Shown here: positions 25,108 to 37,420 of the stretch, one piece after another
Layout of the letters: the number at the start of each line of letters is the position of its first letter
How positions within the stretch are numbered: the first letter of the stretch is position 1
Source: Triplophysa rosa
Taxonomy: Eukaryota; Chordata; Actinopteri; Cypriniformes; Nemacheilidae
Assembly: GCF_024868665.1 (NCBI RefSeq)
Contig: NC_079891.1
Coordinates: 34,413,060-34,477,059 of the forward strand
Direction: 5' to 3'
Length of the DNA stretch: 64,000 nucleotides
Notes under the pieces: generated by a model
Databases searched by the model: none
What the model was told of the DNA's origin: nothing
The model's input: only the letters and a program-made list of their open reading frames with translations
Translations under genes and position numbers: made by a program

Positions 25108-25753
25108 GTCAAAGGGTGGACAGTCTAAGATCTTGTGAAGTCAGTTTTTATATATACAGCAGCCTACAGGTGTTTTTCTACACCTATAATGATGTCCCTA
25201 CAAGAAGGTTTGTTAGAAACACAAGGTTGGAAACAAAGTGGAGTCCAAAGGTTTGAGTTTTTCAATTGAATTTATGAGCTATTTCGACTTTGGTTGGATC
25301 AGAATATGATGCAGACCAGGTTCTGACTGGTTTTCTCAGAGTTAAAATGAGATTATCACAAGATTCTGTTTCATTTGTCATTCAGACTAAACGTTTGTAC
25401 CTTGAGGCTAAAGTACACTACAAGACTTTTGCTCAGATTTTCAGTCTGGACTTGTTGCAGAAAGTTTGTGCAAGTCTGCAGATTTGATAAATTAGTGCGT
25501 TTCTATCTGAAACTTTCAAAAAGTCTGCAAGTGTGTGATGTCTAGTTTAAAAGTCTTGTAGTGTATTCCAGCCGGTTTTAAGCCATGGTTGGCTCAAATA
25601 TGGACAAACCCACCAGTTCACAGTAAATTAAACTAGAAATTGACCTAACCATGAAACATGCCAGTATTTTTAGTCAGTAGATGCATGTGCAGATATGTAA
25701 AAATCCAAGTGATTTTTTTAACCCAGTTGTGCAAAAGGCCCTTAGAACTTCAC
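25108..25753. other. Upstream flank of the FYB-like gene
   Basis: This is AT-rich sequence between the FYB-like start codon and the retroelement. Two short complementary motifs (AGACTTTTGCTCAG and GTACACTACAAGACTTTT-like words near 25415-25560) hint at an old inverted-repeat element. I see no gene and no convincing promoter box. Confidence 0.4.
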
Positions 25754-26205
25754 TGTGTATATAGTTTAATGTAAGCCTAACTGTGTCCAGTAGAGGGCAG
25801 TACACCATTGTAATTCACTGCCGGTATTGCGTCATTCAGGGGTTGAGCTGCAGCGGTAGGAAATGGCAGAACTGCGCTGAGAGCCGGGTGTTTATTCCTT
25901 TAGTTGCTGCATTATTCTCTCTTTATGGTGAATCAGTTTAAGTCAGAGTGCGTCTAAGACAAATAACCACTCACTCGATAACTCTACGTCTCTCACGTAC
26001 CCACATACTTCAACCTACATCAATATTCACCTGCTTATTGGATTTGGATATAACCTGTATGCTATACTGTGCTGTTGTACTCATGTCTAAACCGGAGTAA
26101 ACTTGTTCAACTTGATACTGTCTCCCTGAGTCTTGATCGACATCCTGTGTTGAACGCAATTTACAACCAGATAAAGTTACCATTATTACCTCTTCCATCT
26201 TAATA
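25754..26205 (+). repeat. Probable 5' LTR of the BEL/Pao element
   Basis: This non-coding stretch precedes the gag-like frame and starts with a TGT. It is followed at 26206 by TGGTCCTTCGAGCCCGAT, a TGG-initiated sequence in the position of a tRNA primer-binding site. A 19-bp piece of it (25910-25928) recurs at 29440-29458. No complete second LTR is present, so the boundaries are estimates. Confidence 0.45.
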
Positions 26206-26221
26206 TGGTCCTTCGAGCCCG

Positions 26222-27138
26222 ATGTGGTTTGCTACAGTGACAGTATGGTTGATAAGCAACAGAGAGAACCTGCCTCAGAGTCCGAGCGGCCAAACACCAA
26301 ACGCGTCCGCCAACTTTGATGATTTCCAAGTGGACTATGGTAGATATCAGCCTAGAAGGGAGTGTCCAGAACTCAGCACTGCACGGTATGAGCATATCGA
26401 AGAACAGGAACCTAGGGAGAGCGAAGAAGGTGCACTGCAATCCGGATATCAAGCTTCAGGCAGAGAACCGCATTCATTATCACATACCTCAGTGGCTGGT
26501 GGCCGAGATTATCCATCTTTATTATCTGAGATACCTAGGAGTCAGTATAGGGGCCTATCACCTTCAGCTTTACATCCTATCCATTCAGTAGCATGGAAGT
26601 CAGCCTTCTCAGTACCCCAGTTTCAATTAGCACCTCCTAGCATAATGGATTGTCCCACTCAATATGCACAGCGGCTAGGCCCAACCAGTAGGCTCAACGA
26701 TCGACCATGTACCAGTGCTCCTCCTACCATCTATGATGATCCTGCAGTAAGTGACTTATGTAACACTCCTTCGTACAGGGTTTCCCCCCTCCTTCATTCT
26801 CCTCCAGTTTATCCTACTCAGCAAAGGAAGGAGTTTACAAGTCTGAAGCCCCGAGAGCTACTGATGACATGATGATCATGATCGACAAGATGATGGGTCA
26901 GTTACAGCTTATGAAACACAAAGTCTTCTCTAGGCATGCAACTCCTATGAGGCCGATACCCAGCCCACTACAGCCCTATGAAGAGCCACCTTTGATGCTC
27001 TATGGTTACTCTGAATCACAGCGGTATCCAAGTGAACACCCGTATGCTGAGGACAGAGTTTATAGATTCGCTGGAAGATTTCCTGGTAATCCTGATCCTG
27101 CATCTAGAGTAACGAGCAACCCAGCCAGCCAGCATTAG
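26222..27138 (+). pseudogene. 5' gag-region frames of the BEL/Pao element
   Basis: Two adjoining open frames (26222-26872 and 26869-27138) overlap by four bases in different phases. They encode proline-, serine- and tyrosine-rich low-complexity protein, as is usual for the poorly conserved N-terminal part of vertebrate BEL/Pao polyproteins. The phase shift and the stop before the next frame at 27195 indicate that the element is inactive. Confidence 0.6.
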
Positions 27139-27194
27139 CACCTGAGCACAGACCAGAACCGGACTGGGTACAGCATCCTTATAATCAGCCAAGG

Positions 27195-28724
27195 TTGTTA
27201 GCTACAGAGTACAGAGGCCCTCAGCCCAGTATACCCAACCTGGTGCATAAAGATCTGAGTGAGTTCGCTCAGTTGAAGCTCGCTCTGCATAATTTGCTGC
27301 CTAGAGATTGGCCTGAGTTGTTTAAGTATCAAATCTTGGTGGATCATTTACATCTAGAAGAGGCCAGGCTGATCGCAGACTCCTACCTTAACTCTCCTTA
27401 TCCTTTTACCGACAGAATGGCAGCACTGACAGAGAAGTTTGGTAAGCCTCACCAACTCGCACGGCGTAAGATTGCCAGCGTGATGGATGCACCTGATGTT
27501 CACGCAGGAGACCCTGATGCCTTTGAAAGGTTTGCACTACAAATTCAAGCTCTAGTAGGACTGCTAGAATCTTTGGGACCAGATGGAGAGGCGGAATTGA
27601 TGTGTGGCTCCCATGTAGTCCGCTTGTTGACGAAGCTGCCATCTGAATTGAGAGCTGCCTTAAGGAGACAAATGCTGCATAGTCAAGCCTCTGCCTTTAC
27701 ATTACAGGAGTTTTCGAAGTGGTTGCAATCTGAATCTTGGTGTCAGAACGGTGACATTATGAGGAAGGATCAACAAAGATCATGGCTCAAGCCACGTATT
27801 GAAAAACGAAGAGAGCCAAAGATGAGACCAGCTACTGCCCTGCACGGAGCGGGCAGTCCCTCTACGAGTCCAACTTCCCCTCCAACGAAACTTGCCCCTT
27901 CATTGGAAAACCTACCTAAGCCAAAAGCATACTGTCCCTACAGTGAGAACACAGATCATTTTCTCAGTCAGTGTCCTACCTTTCAGCGGCTTACCAACGA
28001 ACAGATAAAACAGTGGATTCAGGCAAACAAGCGTTGTTGGAAATGTGGAAGATCTCACTTGGCTTCTCAGTGCAATCTTAAGAAACCTTGCAACAAATGT
28101 AAAGGGAAACATCTATTAATACTGCATGACATCAATCAGAAAGCAGTCAAGGATACAGTCATTCCAAGCTCTACTGCTGAAACTTTGTACCTGGACAGAC
28201 CTGGGACAGACAACCGTGTTCTGCTGAAAGTGGTCAAAGTATTGCTGCGGTATAAGAACCACACTTTGGACACATACGCAATCCTTGACGGTGGATCTGA
28301 GCGCACTATCCTGTTGGTTGTGGCGGCAGAGAAGTTGCATCTGAACAGTGAAGATGAGGAATTATCCATCAGAACTATCCATCAGAGTGTTTCAAGGCTG
28401 CAAGGTTCTACAGTTTCCTTTAGTGTATCACCAGCGGCACAACCTCACAAGACCCATCACATCAAGCACGCTTTTACAGCTAACCAGTTAGGATTGGCAC
28501 AGCAGTCATACCCTATGGAAGCTCTTGTGAACAAGTACAAACACCTAAGAGGTCTCCCTATCCAGTCCTTCGAACAAACCTTCCACCCACTTCTGCTGAT
28601 TGGTGCGGACCAACCTCATTTAATCACTCTGACTGAGCCAGTATGTCTAGGACCCCTGGTGGACCAGCCGCCATCAAGACAAGACTGGGCTGGACACTCC
28701 AGGGCCCTGCTAAGCTTCTGCTGA
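27195..28724 (+). pseudogene. BEL/Pao gag (DUF1759) and aspartic protease region
   Basis: The 509-codon frame begins with a DUF1759-type capsid-like region (FAQLKLALHNLLPRDWPELF near the start). It continues with a zinc knuckle CWKCGRSHLASQC and a second CNKCKGKH cluster near residue 290, then a retropepsin-like segment YAILDGGSERTIL near residue 360. The frame closes shortly after the protease and overlaps the next frame by about 80 bases, so the polyprotein is interrupted. Identification rests on family motifs. Confidence 0.85.
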
Positions 28725-29448
28725 ATTCCTTGGACCACCGCCAGTTCCTTTTTACTTCAGTGACATCCCAACAGGAAGAGCTGATGAGAAACGTTTCAAA
28801 GTTGTGGGAACTGGACACCTTTCCTTATCGTAATGAGAAATCAGTCACCCGTTCCAGAGAGGATCGTGATGCCCTTGAGCTTCTGAACAGAGAGACTGTC
28901 AGAACCACCATAGATGGTGTCCAAAGGTATGCTACCCCGTTGCGCAAGCTAGGCATGAGTTGCCTTAATGCCTCCAAAGAAGCGGTCATGCCAAACCTGC
29001 GGAGAAATGAGAAACATCTCTTGAGAGACCATGAGCGCTCAGCTGCCTACTCAGCTGAACTCAACAGGCTCGTGAAGGAAGGGTATGTAGTCAAGCTGAA
29101 TCCTGATGAGTTACTGAAGAGCAACGAAAGTTGGTTCATCCCTCATCAAATGGTCACCCACAATGGCAAGCATCGACTGGTCTACATCTGCTCCTTCGAG
29201 TACAAAGGGATGAATTTGAATGAATCACTGCTACCTGGGCCCACACTTAGTTCATCTCTCCTGGGAGTCCTGATACGATTCAGAGAACATTCTGTGGCAG
29301 TGACTGGAGACGTCAAAGGGATGTTTCACCAGGTCCGATTATTGGAGTATGACAGGTCCCTCCTTCGATTCATTTGGAGGGATATGGAACGAGGCAGAGA
29401 GGTGGATATCTATGAGTGGCAGGTGCTCCCTTTCGGCTCCATTATTCT
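28643..29448 (+). pseudogene. BEL/Pao reverse transcriptase, N-terminal fragment
   Basis: The frame is in a different phase from the protease frame and carries the start of the Pao-type reverse transcriptase: SWFIPHQMV, RLVYICSFEYKGMNLNE, and the first catalytic aspartate block VTGDVKGMFHQVRL. It ends at VLPFGS before the second catalytic motif (the two-aspartate box), so the enzyme cannot be functional. After that the codons belong to the 19-bp LTR remnant and the adjoining hAT element. Confidence 0.88.
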
Positions 29449-29458
29449 CTCTTTATGG

Positions 29459-30490
29459 CAGTGTTAATTTCGTTGACGAAAACTACGACGAAAAGTATTC
29501 GTTAACGACATGTTTTCACTGACGAAAACTAAATAAAAATGAAAGCATGATAACGAAAATTGTAATAAAAATATACTGACATTTTCGTCATAAAAACGAG
29601 ACGAAAATATTCTTGTCCCACCTGGCGGACATCAGTTTGCGCGCATGTGCTTATCTCATATAAACGGCAGAGAGAAGTCTCTGGGAGAAGGGGAAGCACA
29701 CACGTGTATTCTGTGTCTCCACGCGGTTTACAAAGCGTCTTATTTTCTTCACGATCGCCGGTAAAATGCCGCAAACTTGAAGCATGACTGCAGGTGAGTC
29801 ACCCCGAAACATTACGAAGGAGCACAAATGTTTTTATATGCCAATGTTAACTTAACACGAGCTGCTGCTTAACGTGAAATGCAACATAGAGTCAGCCAAA
29901 AGAAACCAGCGCTGTCCTCTACTGATTATAGAAGTGATGAAGTGAGTCAAACTGTACGTTCCAACCAAGTATGTAACATGTTTGCATGACTAAAGAAATG
30001 TAATACAATTTATATGAAAGCTATTTCTCATTCATTGCTGTATCAGGCAAAGACAGTGCAGCTCTTTCTTCAAAGAGGCATGCCATGAGCCAATAGCCTT
30101 TGAGTGTGAGCCCTGTCAGAGCGTTTCATTGGTTGAATGAACTGAATGAACACGCCCTACTTAACGAGTCAATTGAGTCAAATGGGATTGAATGAACTGG
30201 AACATGTCGTTCATGGTCTAATACTCTGCGTTCCAACAATGCAAATCTTGTTACTGAACTTTTCTGAAAAATAAAGGTAATGACCTGGTTTTATTTCATT
30301 CTAAGGTTAAGTAAATTATGTCAAAACAGTTGAATCTTTGTATGGAACATTTAATTACACCAAGTAAATGATTTAAACCATTTAGATTTTAGTAGACTAA
30401 ATATAATGTGTATTTATTCGACTAAAATGTTTTTCATATTTCGTCGACTAAAACTAAAATGATGGGGATGACTAAAATGTGACTAAAACT
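29459..30490 (+). mobile_element. hAT-type element copy 1, one end missing
   Basis: The left end CAGTGTTAATTTCGTTGACG is intact. The body matches, in opposite orientation, the element at 45174-46278 (shared words include TGTTTTCACTGACGAAAACT and TTAACGAGTCAATTGAGTCA). Homology is lost after GTGACTAAAACTG at about 30490, so the second terminal repeat is absent and no target duplication can be seen. It abuts the BEL/Pao remnant directly. There is no transposase. Confidence 0.85.
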
Positions 30491-31645
30491 GCTCAATTTA
30501 TATTTGACCCAATGATGAGATAAATCAACCCAGAATTTTGGGTTAAAACAATCCAACATAGGTTAATTTATAACCCGACAGTTGGGGTTGTGGCTTTTTT
30601 GACCCAACTCTGGGTTTAAAAGAATCCATCATTTTTTAGAGTGTATGTGGACAAATCTTACCGTTGGTTGAAATGAACCTATAACAAATGTACATGTTTG
30701 ACTTGACCCTGGGTTAAAACCCAACGTACATGTTGGTTAGTTTAATCCCAATGGACGGGTTTGTCCATATTTTACCCAAGCAAGAGCTGAAATAACCTGA
30801 TACTTAGTTATTTAAGTGTGTATAGCCTTTACAGATTCTGAAAGCAGTATGTCTTGCAAGCACAACTGCACATACAGATACTGGTACTGCATTATTTTTT
30901 TTTGTAAAGCACCGTGAAAAACACTTTATAGAAACAAACCTGACTTCACTTCAGCAATATTAGAGAAAATAAAGAGGCAAAAACATCACACAGCAGAATG
31001 GCTCTGCTAACTCACCCACGCGGCGGTCAGATAAGAGCGACGGTAAAGTGTGCGTGAAGCTGCTGAGAATCTCAAATACACACAGAGGAAATAAATGTTT
31101 CCATCACTTTAATAAGGAAGAGGTGTGACCAGGGTTTCACTCTCACCATGTGCCACAGCCCTGATCTGGGGTCAGGTTTATCGTTTTCTCATCATACGGA
31201 CAGCCACAAAGGACAGAAAACAACACAGTGGTCAGAGACTCCAGAACAACTCGTTTTCATTTAAAACTTTCACTAAGAAGGTGCAAAGAATCATGATCTA
31301 ATCATTGGCTGATATGACCATATACAAGAATAAAGCATCTATAGTGTTCAGATGAACTGGTGTTACTAAATGTATCTACAAGCTGTTAAAAGAGGTGTAA
31401 ATTTGTCTGTGAATGTCGTGATGGCACAAGCAGAACTGATCAGTAAAACATCTGCCACAGCGCTGCTTCTTCCTCTTAAAATGCTTAAGTTAATGATCCA
31501 ATGATTTAGAAACATTTATTAGTAGGGAAAACCGATAAATAATTACTTATTAAATAACATGTGCATTCAAACATGTGCATTTGTATAAAATTAGATTCAG
31601 GTAGATGCCGGAATGACTTTCTGATATCATTAAGCTTCGTCTTAT
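30491..31645. other. Intergenic repeat-rich sequence downstream of the C5orf34 homologue
   Basis: 30503-30790 contains scattered, partly inverted TTGACCCA and GGGTTAAAAC motifs, typical of a degraded fish MITE with GGGTT ends. The remainder shows no gene. TTTATT at 31515-31520 (AATAAA on the minus strand) lies 126 bases past the C5orf34-homologue stop and is the best candidate poly(A) signal for that gene. Confidence 0.5.
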
Positions 31646-34600
31646 TCAGAAATGTTGTTCAGATAAGAGTGTGTTAATGTCGCGTATGGCTCGAGACGTT
31701 TTCTGCAAAGCGTCAGAGATACAGTTCTCTGTGAGTTTGATCTCCCGGAGGTCAGAGGAACGCTCGCCGCTCAAACATCTTCCGGTAGAACGCAAGACAG
31801 GGCTGTTCTCCAGCAAAACTGATACGGCCGATTTAAAGAAAAAGCATCTTCGCTGCAACAGTGAATTACGTATGATTAAAACTCAACACGAGCACATTTA
31901 CATATGATTTCACATGAAAAGGATACAGTTAAACCTTTTTATCTTTTCCAGTTCAGAGACGACCGATCTGAAAGGGTGAAAGACAGAATTAACAGAATTA
32001 AGAAAAAAACAATCCACATGAATGATTACACACTGTAACAAATTGTTGTTTCGCTCGGCCTTTTTATAGTTCTTGCACAATTCTGTGGTGCTAATTATTG
32101 TGGTAATATTTATTTTCGTGTAGCATCCATGTTTTGGTGTATATTCAGTGTATATACAGAAATCATGGAGCTAAATTGAATACTTTTTAAGACTCTTTCC
32201 ATACATTTTGAGACCGCATCACCACTTCAAGTTTTAATCGTACATTGGCGACACTTTAACTTACATTTACTATATACGGATCGTAAGATAGCACAACTAA
32301 ACAGTCTTAGCTTGTGATAACTCCTTATAAATGCACCAGAATTCAGAGTTTGAGTGACTAACCCAATGCAAGGTTTATTAGAAAGAGAACCGAGGCTACG
32401 CTTATCGTCTGACTACGTCCAGAACTTGGTTCGTGAGGACAGTATTAGTCATAAAAGACAAAAACCATCAAATGTACACTTGTGAAGTTTTGGACTACTC
32501 ATTTTTAGTAACGGTCATGTTAAACGGTTGTTTTGAGCTCAGTGTTATACCAGTACCTTGTCATTTCTGCGTACGAGTAATAATACCGAAATGTATAAAT
32601 ATGTTTTTTAGATTTTTGGTGAGTACCGTTGATGGTAAAACAAAATTACGTGATTTTCAAATTCAGCATTTTAAACTTAATAAAGAAACAGTAAAAATTG
32701 AAGCGAAACCACTTTTTTAAAATATGTTACATATGTTAAAATATGTAAAATATGTTACAATATGTTACAAAGCAGCAGCAAATAACAGTTCCATTATACC
32801 TGCAGGTTATTGGCTGATGTGTAATAGAATGGGCGGAGTCTGGGATGGCCACACCCTCTACACTTTTGCTCCGTTCTGTCTGCTTAACCCAATCACACCA
32901 CTCCACTAACGCTGACACATACCTGTGACGGAGAAAACACTCATTTTACAGCAGTGCCCAAACATGCTGAACTGTAAAAATATTGAAATGATAGAAGTTA
33001 TAAAATGTATAGAATAAATATACATTTAAAAAATATTCTTGTCTTGTTTTTGTCTGTTAATGACCAATGATTGTTCATTACACCTTTTATGTTATATTTT
33101 ATAGACAATGCATTGAATTGTCATTGTCAGAGTTACGCGTTTACCTTTACGTGATCAGGTCTTTACCTTTCATAAGTTTTGTCTGTGTCCACCTGGACGA
33201 GCGTCTGATGGCCGTCGGGCAGTCTGATCTGACACCATCTTTCAGAAGCTCTCTGCTTACACAAGGAATAAAAAGCTGAGAAACTGAAAGCAAAATGATT
33301 TACCTTATATTCTAAGCTATAGACTATAATATAAATGCAGAAATCTTGCAAGATTCCAAAGTTTTAAATATCAGAATTGTTTGTTTGTTCAGGTTGTTCA
33401 ACGTGTTGTATTATTATCCATATTTATACTGATATATTAACAATCTTGTATAGTAACAATATTTTGGTCGGTGTAATGTGCATATTCATTTTGTATTTAT
33501 GAACACATACTGTACACATAAATGCATATATTTAAGAAAAATATAAAATATAACAAACTTTTATTTAGAATTTCAATTCTTGGTCAATATAAATTAATAC
33601 ATTTAAATATTTCCTAAACATATAGACAAGTATGTGTATGTTTTAAATACAAAAATAAAATACATAGTACACAGATATATATTATGTAAACAAAAACCTT
33701 TATTCTGGATGCGATGAATCGTTTGACAGCCCTAGTTAACTTGGATGAAAATTAGGCTAAAAATGAGACCTGTGCAGGGGTGTATGTGTGTGAAGTCCAC
33801 ATCATCTGAGCTCTGACTCCATTCACAAGCAAAACCTCAGCAGTTCCATCTGAGAGAGCTTTAAAACGTCCCGTACCGACCACGTTCACCTCCTGAACCA
33901 CGTTCACACAATCGCACGCTGCCCTCTGCTGAAAACACAAGAATACAAACTCCTGTCACATCAACACACATCTGTACACCAAACGTTAAACAAATGTGAT
34001 GTTCACCTCCTTCCAACAGGAAACAGAGAGCTGCGTCCTTACAGACGTTCTGGCCTGGATGTAGCATTCCAGAATCCTAAAGAATCACACGTCACTTCTC
34101 TCATACTCGTGTTGTGTACTCAAAAGCAAGCTTCGCTATTAGCATTCTTCATAATGTTGCGGATCACATCTGCATTTTTTGTAAAAGAATGACTTCAGCT
34201 TTATCTGAATGATGGTGTCTGTGTCTCACCTGCTGGCCCGTGTGACCACCGATCTGACAGAATACAGCTGCCCAGGTACATCAGGTGGAAGACCACTCAG
34301 GTAATACACACACTCCACAGTCTGCAAACACACAAGAATCCTTACACACAACCTTTGGAATAGTAGACTCACGACCAAACAAGTGCAACAGTCCAAAAGG
34401 TCTCACGCATGATGGAATCATTCTGCAACCAACAGCATTGATATTTTGTGGGTTACACAATAGTAAAAGATATTCAGCTGGTGATGTGACCTCAACATGA
34501 AAACAGCTTTTCCTGGGCCGGTGACATCACCAGTTTCATATGTCAGAAGTCCTTTTTTCTTAGTCATACATTTTAAAAGTGACCTGCTTCACCAAGCGTG

Positions 34601-37228
34601 ATGAAGGAGATTAAAGTAGCTCCTTACATCTCTGTGAGCAGCTTTAGATTTGTGATGTGTGAAGTAATTGGCCAGAGCTCCATTAGATCGGATGAGTGAA
34701 CCTTCACCAGGTGAGATCTCAACTACTGCTGTCACTCCATCAATTACACTGAAAAAAAAAACACATTAAAAAAAATTCAAATAAAAAATACAGTATCAAA
34801 AGCATTGTTGACCTGGGGCCAGATTCACAAAACATTCTCGCCTTCGAGTTGTTCCAAATCTGTATAAATTTCTTTGTTCTGATGAACACACAGAAAGATA
34901 TTTGGAAGAATGCTTATAATGTTCTTTTTGACCACTTTTTAAGAAATGTTTGAGAATCTCACTTACGAACATTCTTACGAACTTCCTATAATTTATCTTA
35001 AGAACGATCTTAGATTTTGTCTTAAGAACAGTTTCGTGAATCCGGCCCCAGATTCTTAACGGCAAACCTGTTTTATAGAAGAAAAAAAACACTAAACAAA
35101 AACTAAAGAACCGTTTCATTTCTTTATAGAAACGGCTCAATTGCAGTTGTTCTCTGCAGTGAATTGAACAAATGCTCAAGCCATAACCCCCCCCCACCAA
35201 ATTCATTTATGCTAAAGACAAGTAAAATGATTTTGAATCTTTTTATGCTGTTATTTTTCATAATGTAGATGAAATATAAGATTACTCACCGGTATATGAC
35301 GCCTTTACACCAGACCACTTTTACCAGCTCTGTGGTGACTTCCACTTCCTGCTCCAGCAAATCAGGATTCACTCTCTCGTACCTCCACCTGAGCATCACA
35401 TGATCAATATTACTCACCCACATACTGGCCGCACCAAACACACAATACTGTGAGATAATATACAGATCAATCTTATGTAAACATGTTAAGGTCACGTTTC
35501 ACCCCGAAATCTAATTGAAATGAAACTATTTTCCTCACAGCCCAGAAATTCTCATTGAAACATTTGAATAATTGAGGTGTGTCGTAAAACGGGATCGCTG
35601 TGGTTGTGTATCACCTGTGCTGATGAGGAGAAGGACATTTCACAGGTAAAGCATCAGGGAATTTAGACATCTGGACGTGTCTGTCCTGTACATCTGCGGG
35701 GTTTGTTCTGTGTTGTCCAGCGGTTCTTTCCGTTTTTTGAGATTCCAGATGCCTGACAGCTAACAGTAGAGGATAGTGCCACGTTTGTGGGTAAGATGCT
35801 CGAGAAAACTGCTGGATCGCTCTGGTGTACAGATTTCTGGACTTCACGCTTTCTGCATCTTTAGGGCGGTGTGCGCGAGAATCCTCCGCGGCGCCTGAGA
35901 AGTTTACATCTTTAACTGATGACAGGTCACTTAGTAAACATGTGCTTCTGTGTTGGATCCCCTGAAGCTGCTGATTCTGTGTGTCTGCTTCCCTCTGGCT
36001 GGACCTACAGGTGAACTCCACCGTGAACTCCTCTCCAGAAGACGACAGAATAAGTTTAGCATGTCCATCTGGAGAGCAGACACAGATGTCCCCTTCAGGT
36101 CCACCTTCTATGTTGCAGGAGTCACACGAGGGCCACTGTACCGCAGTCACTGCATCACTGAAAGTCTGGACGGGAGAGGAAAATCATTTATATGAGCGAT
36201 TGAGAAAGGAATAAAAATGAGATCTTTAACCTTAATTCAACTGAAATCAGAAGCTCAACCTTTTTTAATTCCACTGCTATAAGCTCTTCAGGCAAATATG
36301 GAAGAGTGGAATATTTATTTCTGAACTCCAGCGCATTAACCACCAATGTCTAGAAAAAACAAATTGCATGTTGTTCATTTTACTTTTTATACAAGATAGA
36401 TATACAGCTCTGTGTGTGTGTGTGTAAATATGTACAGTATGTGGATATGAATGTGTGTATGTGTGTGTGTGTGTGTGCGCGCATATGAAGTTTGGGAATA
36501 CTGAAAGTGCATAATTATGTGTATAAATCTGTTTGTGTGTCTGTGTATCAATGAGTTTATAAATGTGTTTTTTGTATATGTGTGTACAGTAAACATATGT
36601 ACACACTTAACTAATTTTTGTAACAAAAGTGAACAAAACCTGACCAATTTCTCTGGGGACGTCCTTTGTAAAAACATTTAAAATAAAAAGAATATAGTAG
36701 ATAAAATTATTTTTTCAAAATTGTAAAAAAAAAGAAAAAAAGCTTTCTTTTATGGTTAGAGTTTGGGTAAGTTATGTTTACGTTATAGTATTTATAACAA
36801 TTTGTGTCTATGAAATGTCCTCATTTGCATATGAAGAGTTTGGAAGAACTTTCAAACATCATTGTGCATTCCAATTAATGTCAATCAAACTGCATTTGGT
36901 TTGTTTTGATTTAAGCCATAATAACAAAAAATACCGCTAACACAATAAAAACGTGATTTTTGGGAAAAAAAATGAGTTATCTCATTTTGGACCAAACTCT
37001 TCATATACAAGTTAAACACGTGTGTGTTACCTTATACTCGCTGATGGTGAATCGTGTTCTCTGTCTCACTCTCTCTCTAGTGTGCAGCGGGTGAGCACAG
37101 GGCGACAGCGGGTGTTTGTCTATCATGAACTCAGAGCCGCAGGGTGAGAGCTGCAGTCTGCGGCCGTCTGTATAAAACACATCCACAGACTCATCCACAT
37201 ACATCACCATAAACCTTACCGCACACAT
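31646..37228 (-). CDS. C5orf34 homologue (complete, 12 exons)
   Basis: This is a conserved vertebrate protein of unknown biochemical role; human C5orf34 carries Pfam domains of unknown function (DUF4524 and DUF4520). Exons, 5' to 3': 37228-37031, 36349-36260, 36165-35615, 35388-35290, 34748-34628, 34321-34230, 34076-34007, 33928-33770, 33252-33167, 32922-32800, 31967-31927, 31818-31646; the total after the shared phases is 504 aa (human 638). Diagnostic matches to human are [10 protein letters not shown] near the N-terminus, [47 protein letters not shown], the WCQIRLPDG block, and a C-terminal [17 protein letters not shown]. The start was chosen to align with human MAAELRMILY; an in-frame Met three codons earlier (37237) also exists. 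The donor after exon 11 (GTATCC) is weak but is required to hold the frame and the match. Most of the length difference is in the variable region of the large third exon. Confidence 0.92.
33470..33734. repeat. Partial MITE, TAGGGCTGTCAAACG family
   Basis: It ends in CGATGAATCGTTTGACAGCCCTA and contains the TTTATTCTGGATGCG arm seen in the complete copy at 19958-20264. The left arm is degraded. It lies in an intron of the C5orf34 homologue, about 35 bases from the exon at 33770. Confidence 0.65.
36410..36485. repeat. GT-rich microsatellite
   Basis: Interrupted TG runs of about 75 bases lie in the first intron of the C5orf34 homologue. Antisense frames across it, rich in His and Thr, are repeat artefacts. 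Confidence 0.85.
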
Positions 37229-37420
37229 CACAAACAAACTTCACAACAAACACACGACTGACATATCAACAAAACAGCGTCACCCTACACTTGTTGCGTT
37301 GGGGTAAATATTCGCGCTCGATGACGAAAACGACGCTGATTGGACGAGTGTCTTCTTCTCCGGTATTGACGAGCATGCGCGCTCTTACGGTCGTTTACTG
37401 CCACCTAGTGGGAAAAAAAT
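37229..37420 (-). promoter_or_regulatory. Putative promoter of the C5orf34 homologue
   Basis: This CpG-containing stretch lies directly upstream of exon 1. A CCAAT box on the minus strand (ATTGG at 37339-37343, about 110 bases from the start codon) is the only clear element. No TATA box is visible. Confidence 0.4.

Larger units (their letters stand above)
25754..29458 (+). mobile_element. Truncated BEL/Pao LTR retrotransposon
   Basis: In order the element has a probable 5' LTR, a primer-binding-like site, broken gag frames, a DUF1759-type gag domain with zinc knuckles, a DUF1758-type aspartic protease and the start of a reverse transcriptase. RNase H, integrase and the 3' LTR body are missing. 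The reverse transcriptase reading frame stops matching at about 29439, where 19 bases of LTR sequence follow and then a hAT-type element begins. It lies between the FYB-like gene and the C5orf34 homologue and runs opposite to the host genes. Confidence 0.85.

Noticed and set aside
25754..29458. Endogenous retrovirus with envelope
   Set aside because: The gag, protease and reverse transcriptase motifs are of BEL/Pao type, and the element stops inside the reverse transcriptase, so no envelope region exists to assess.
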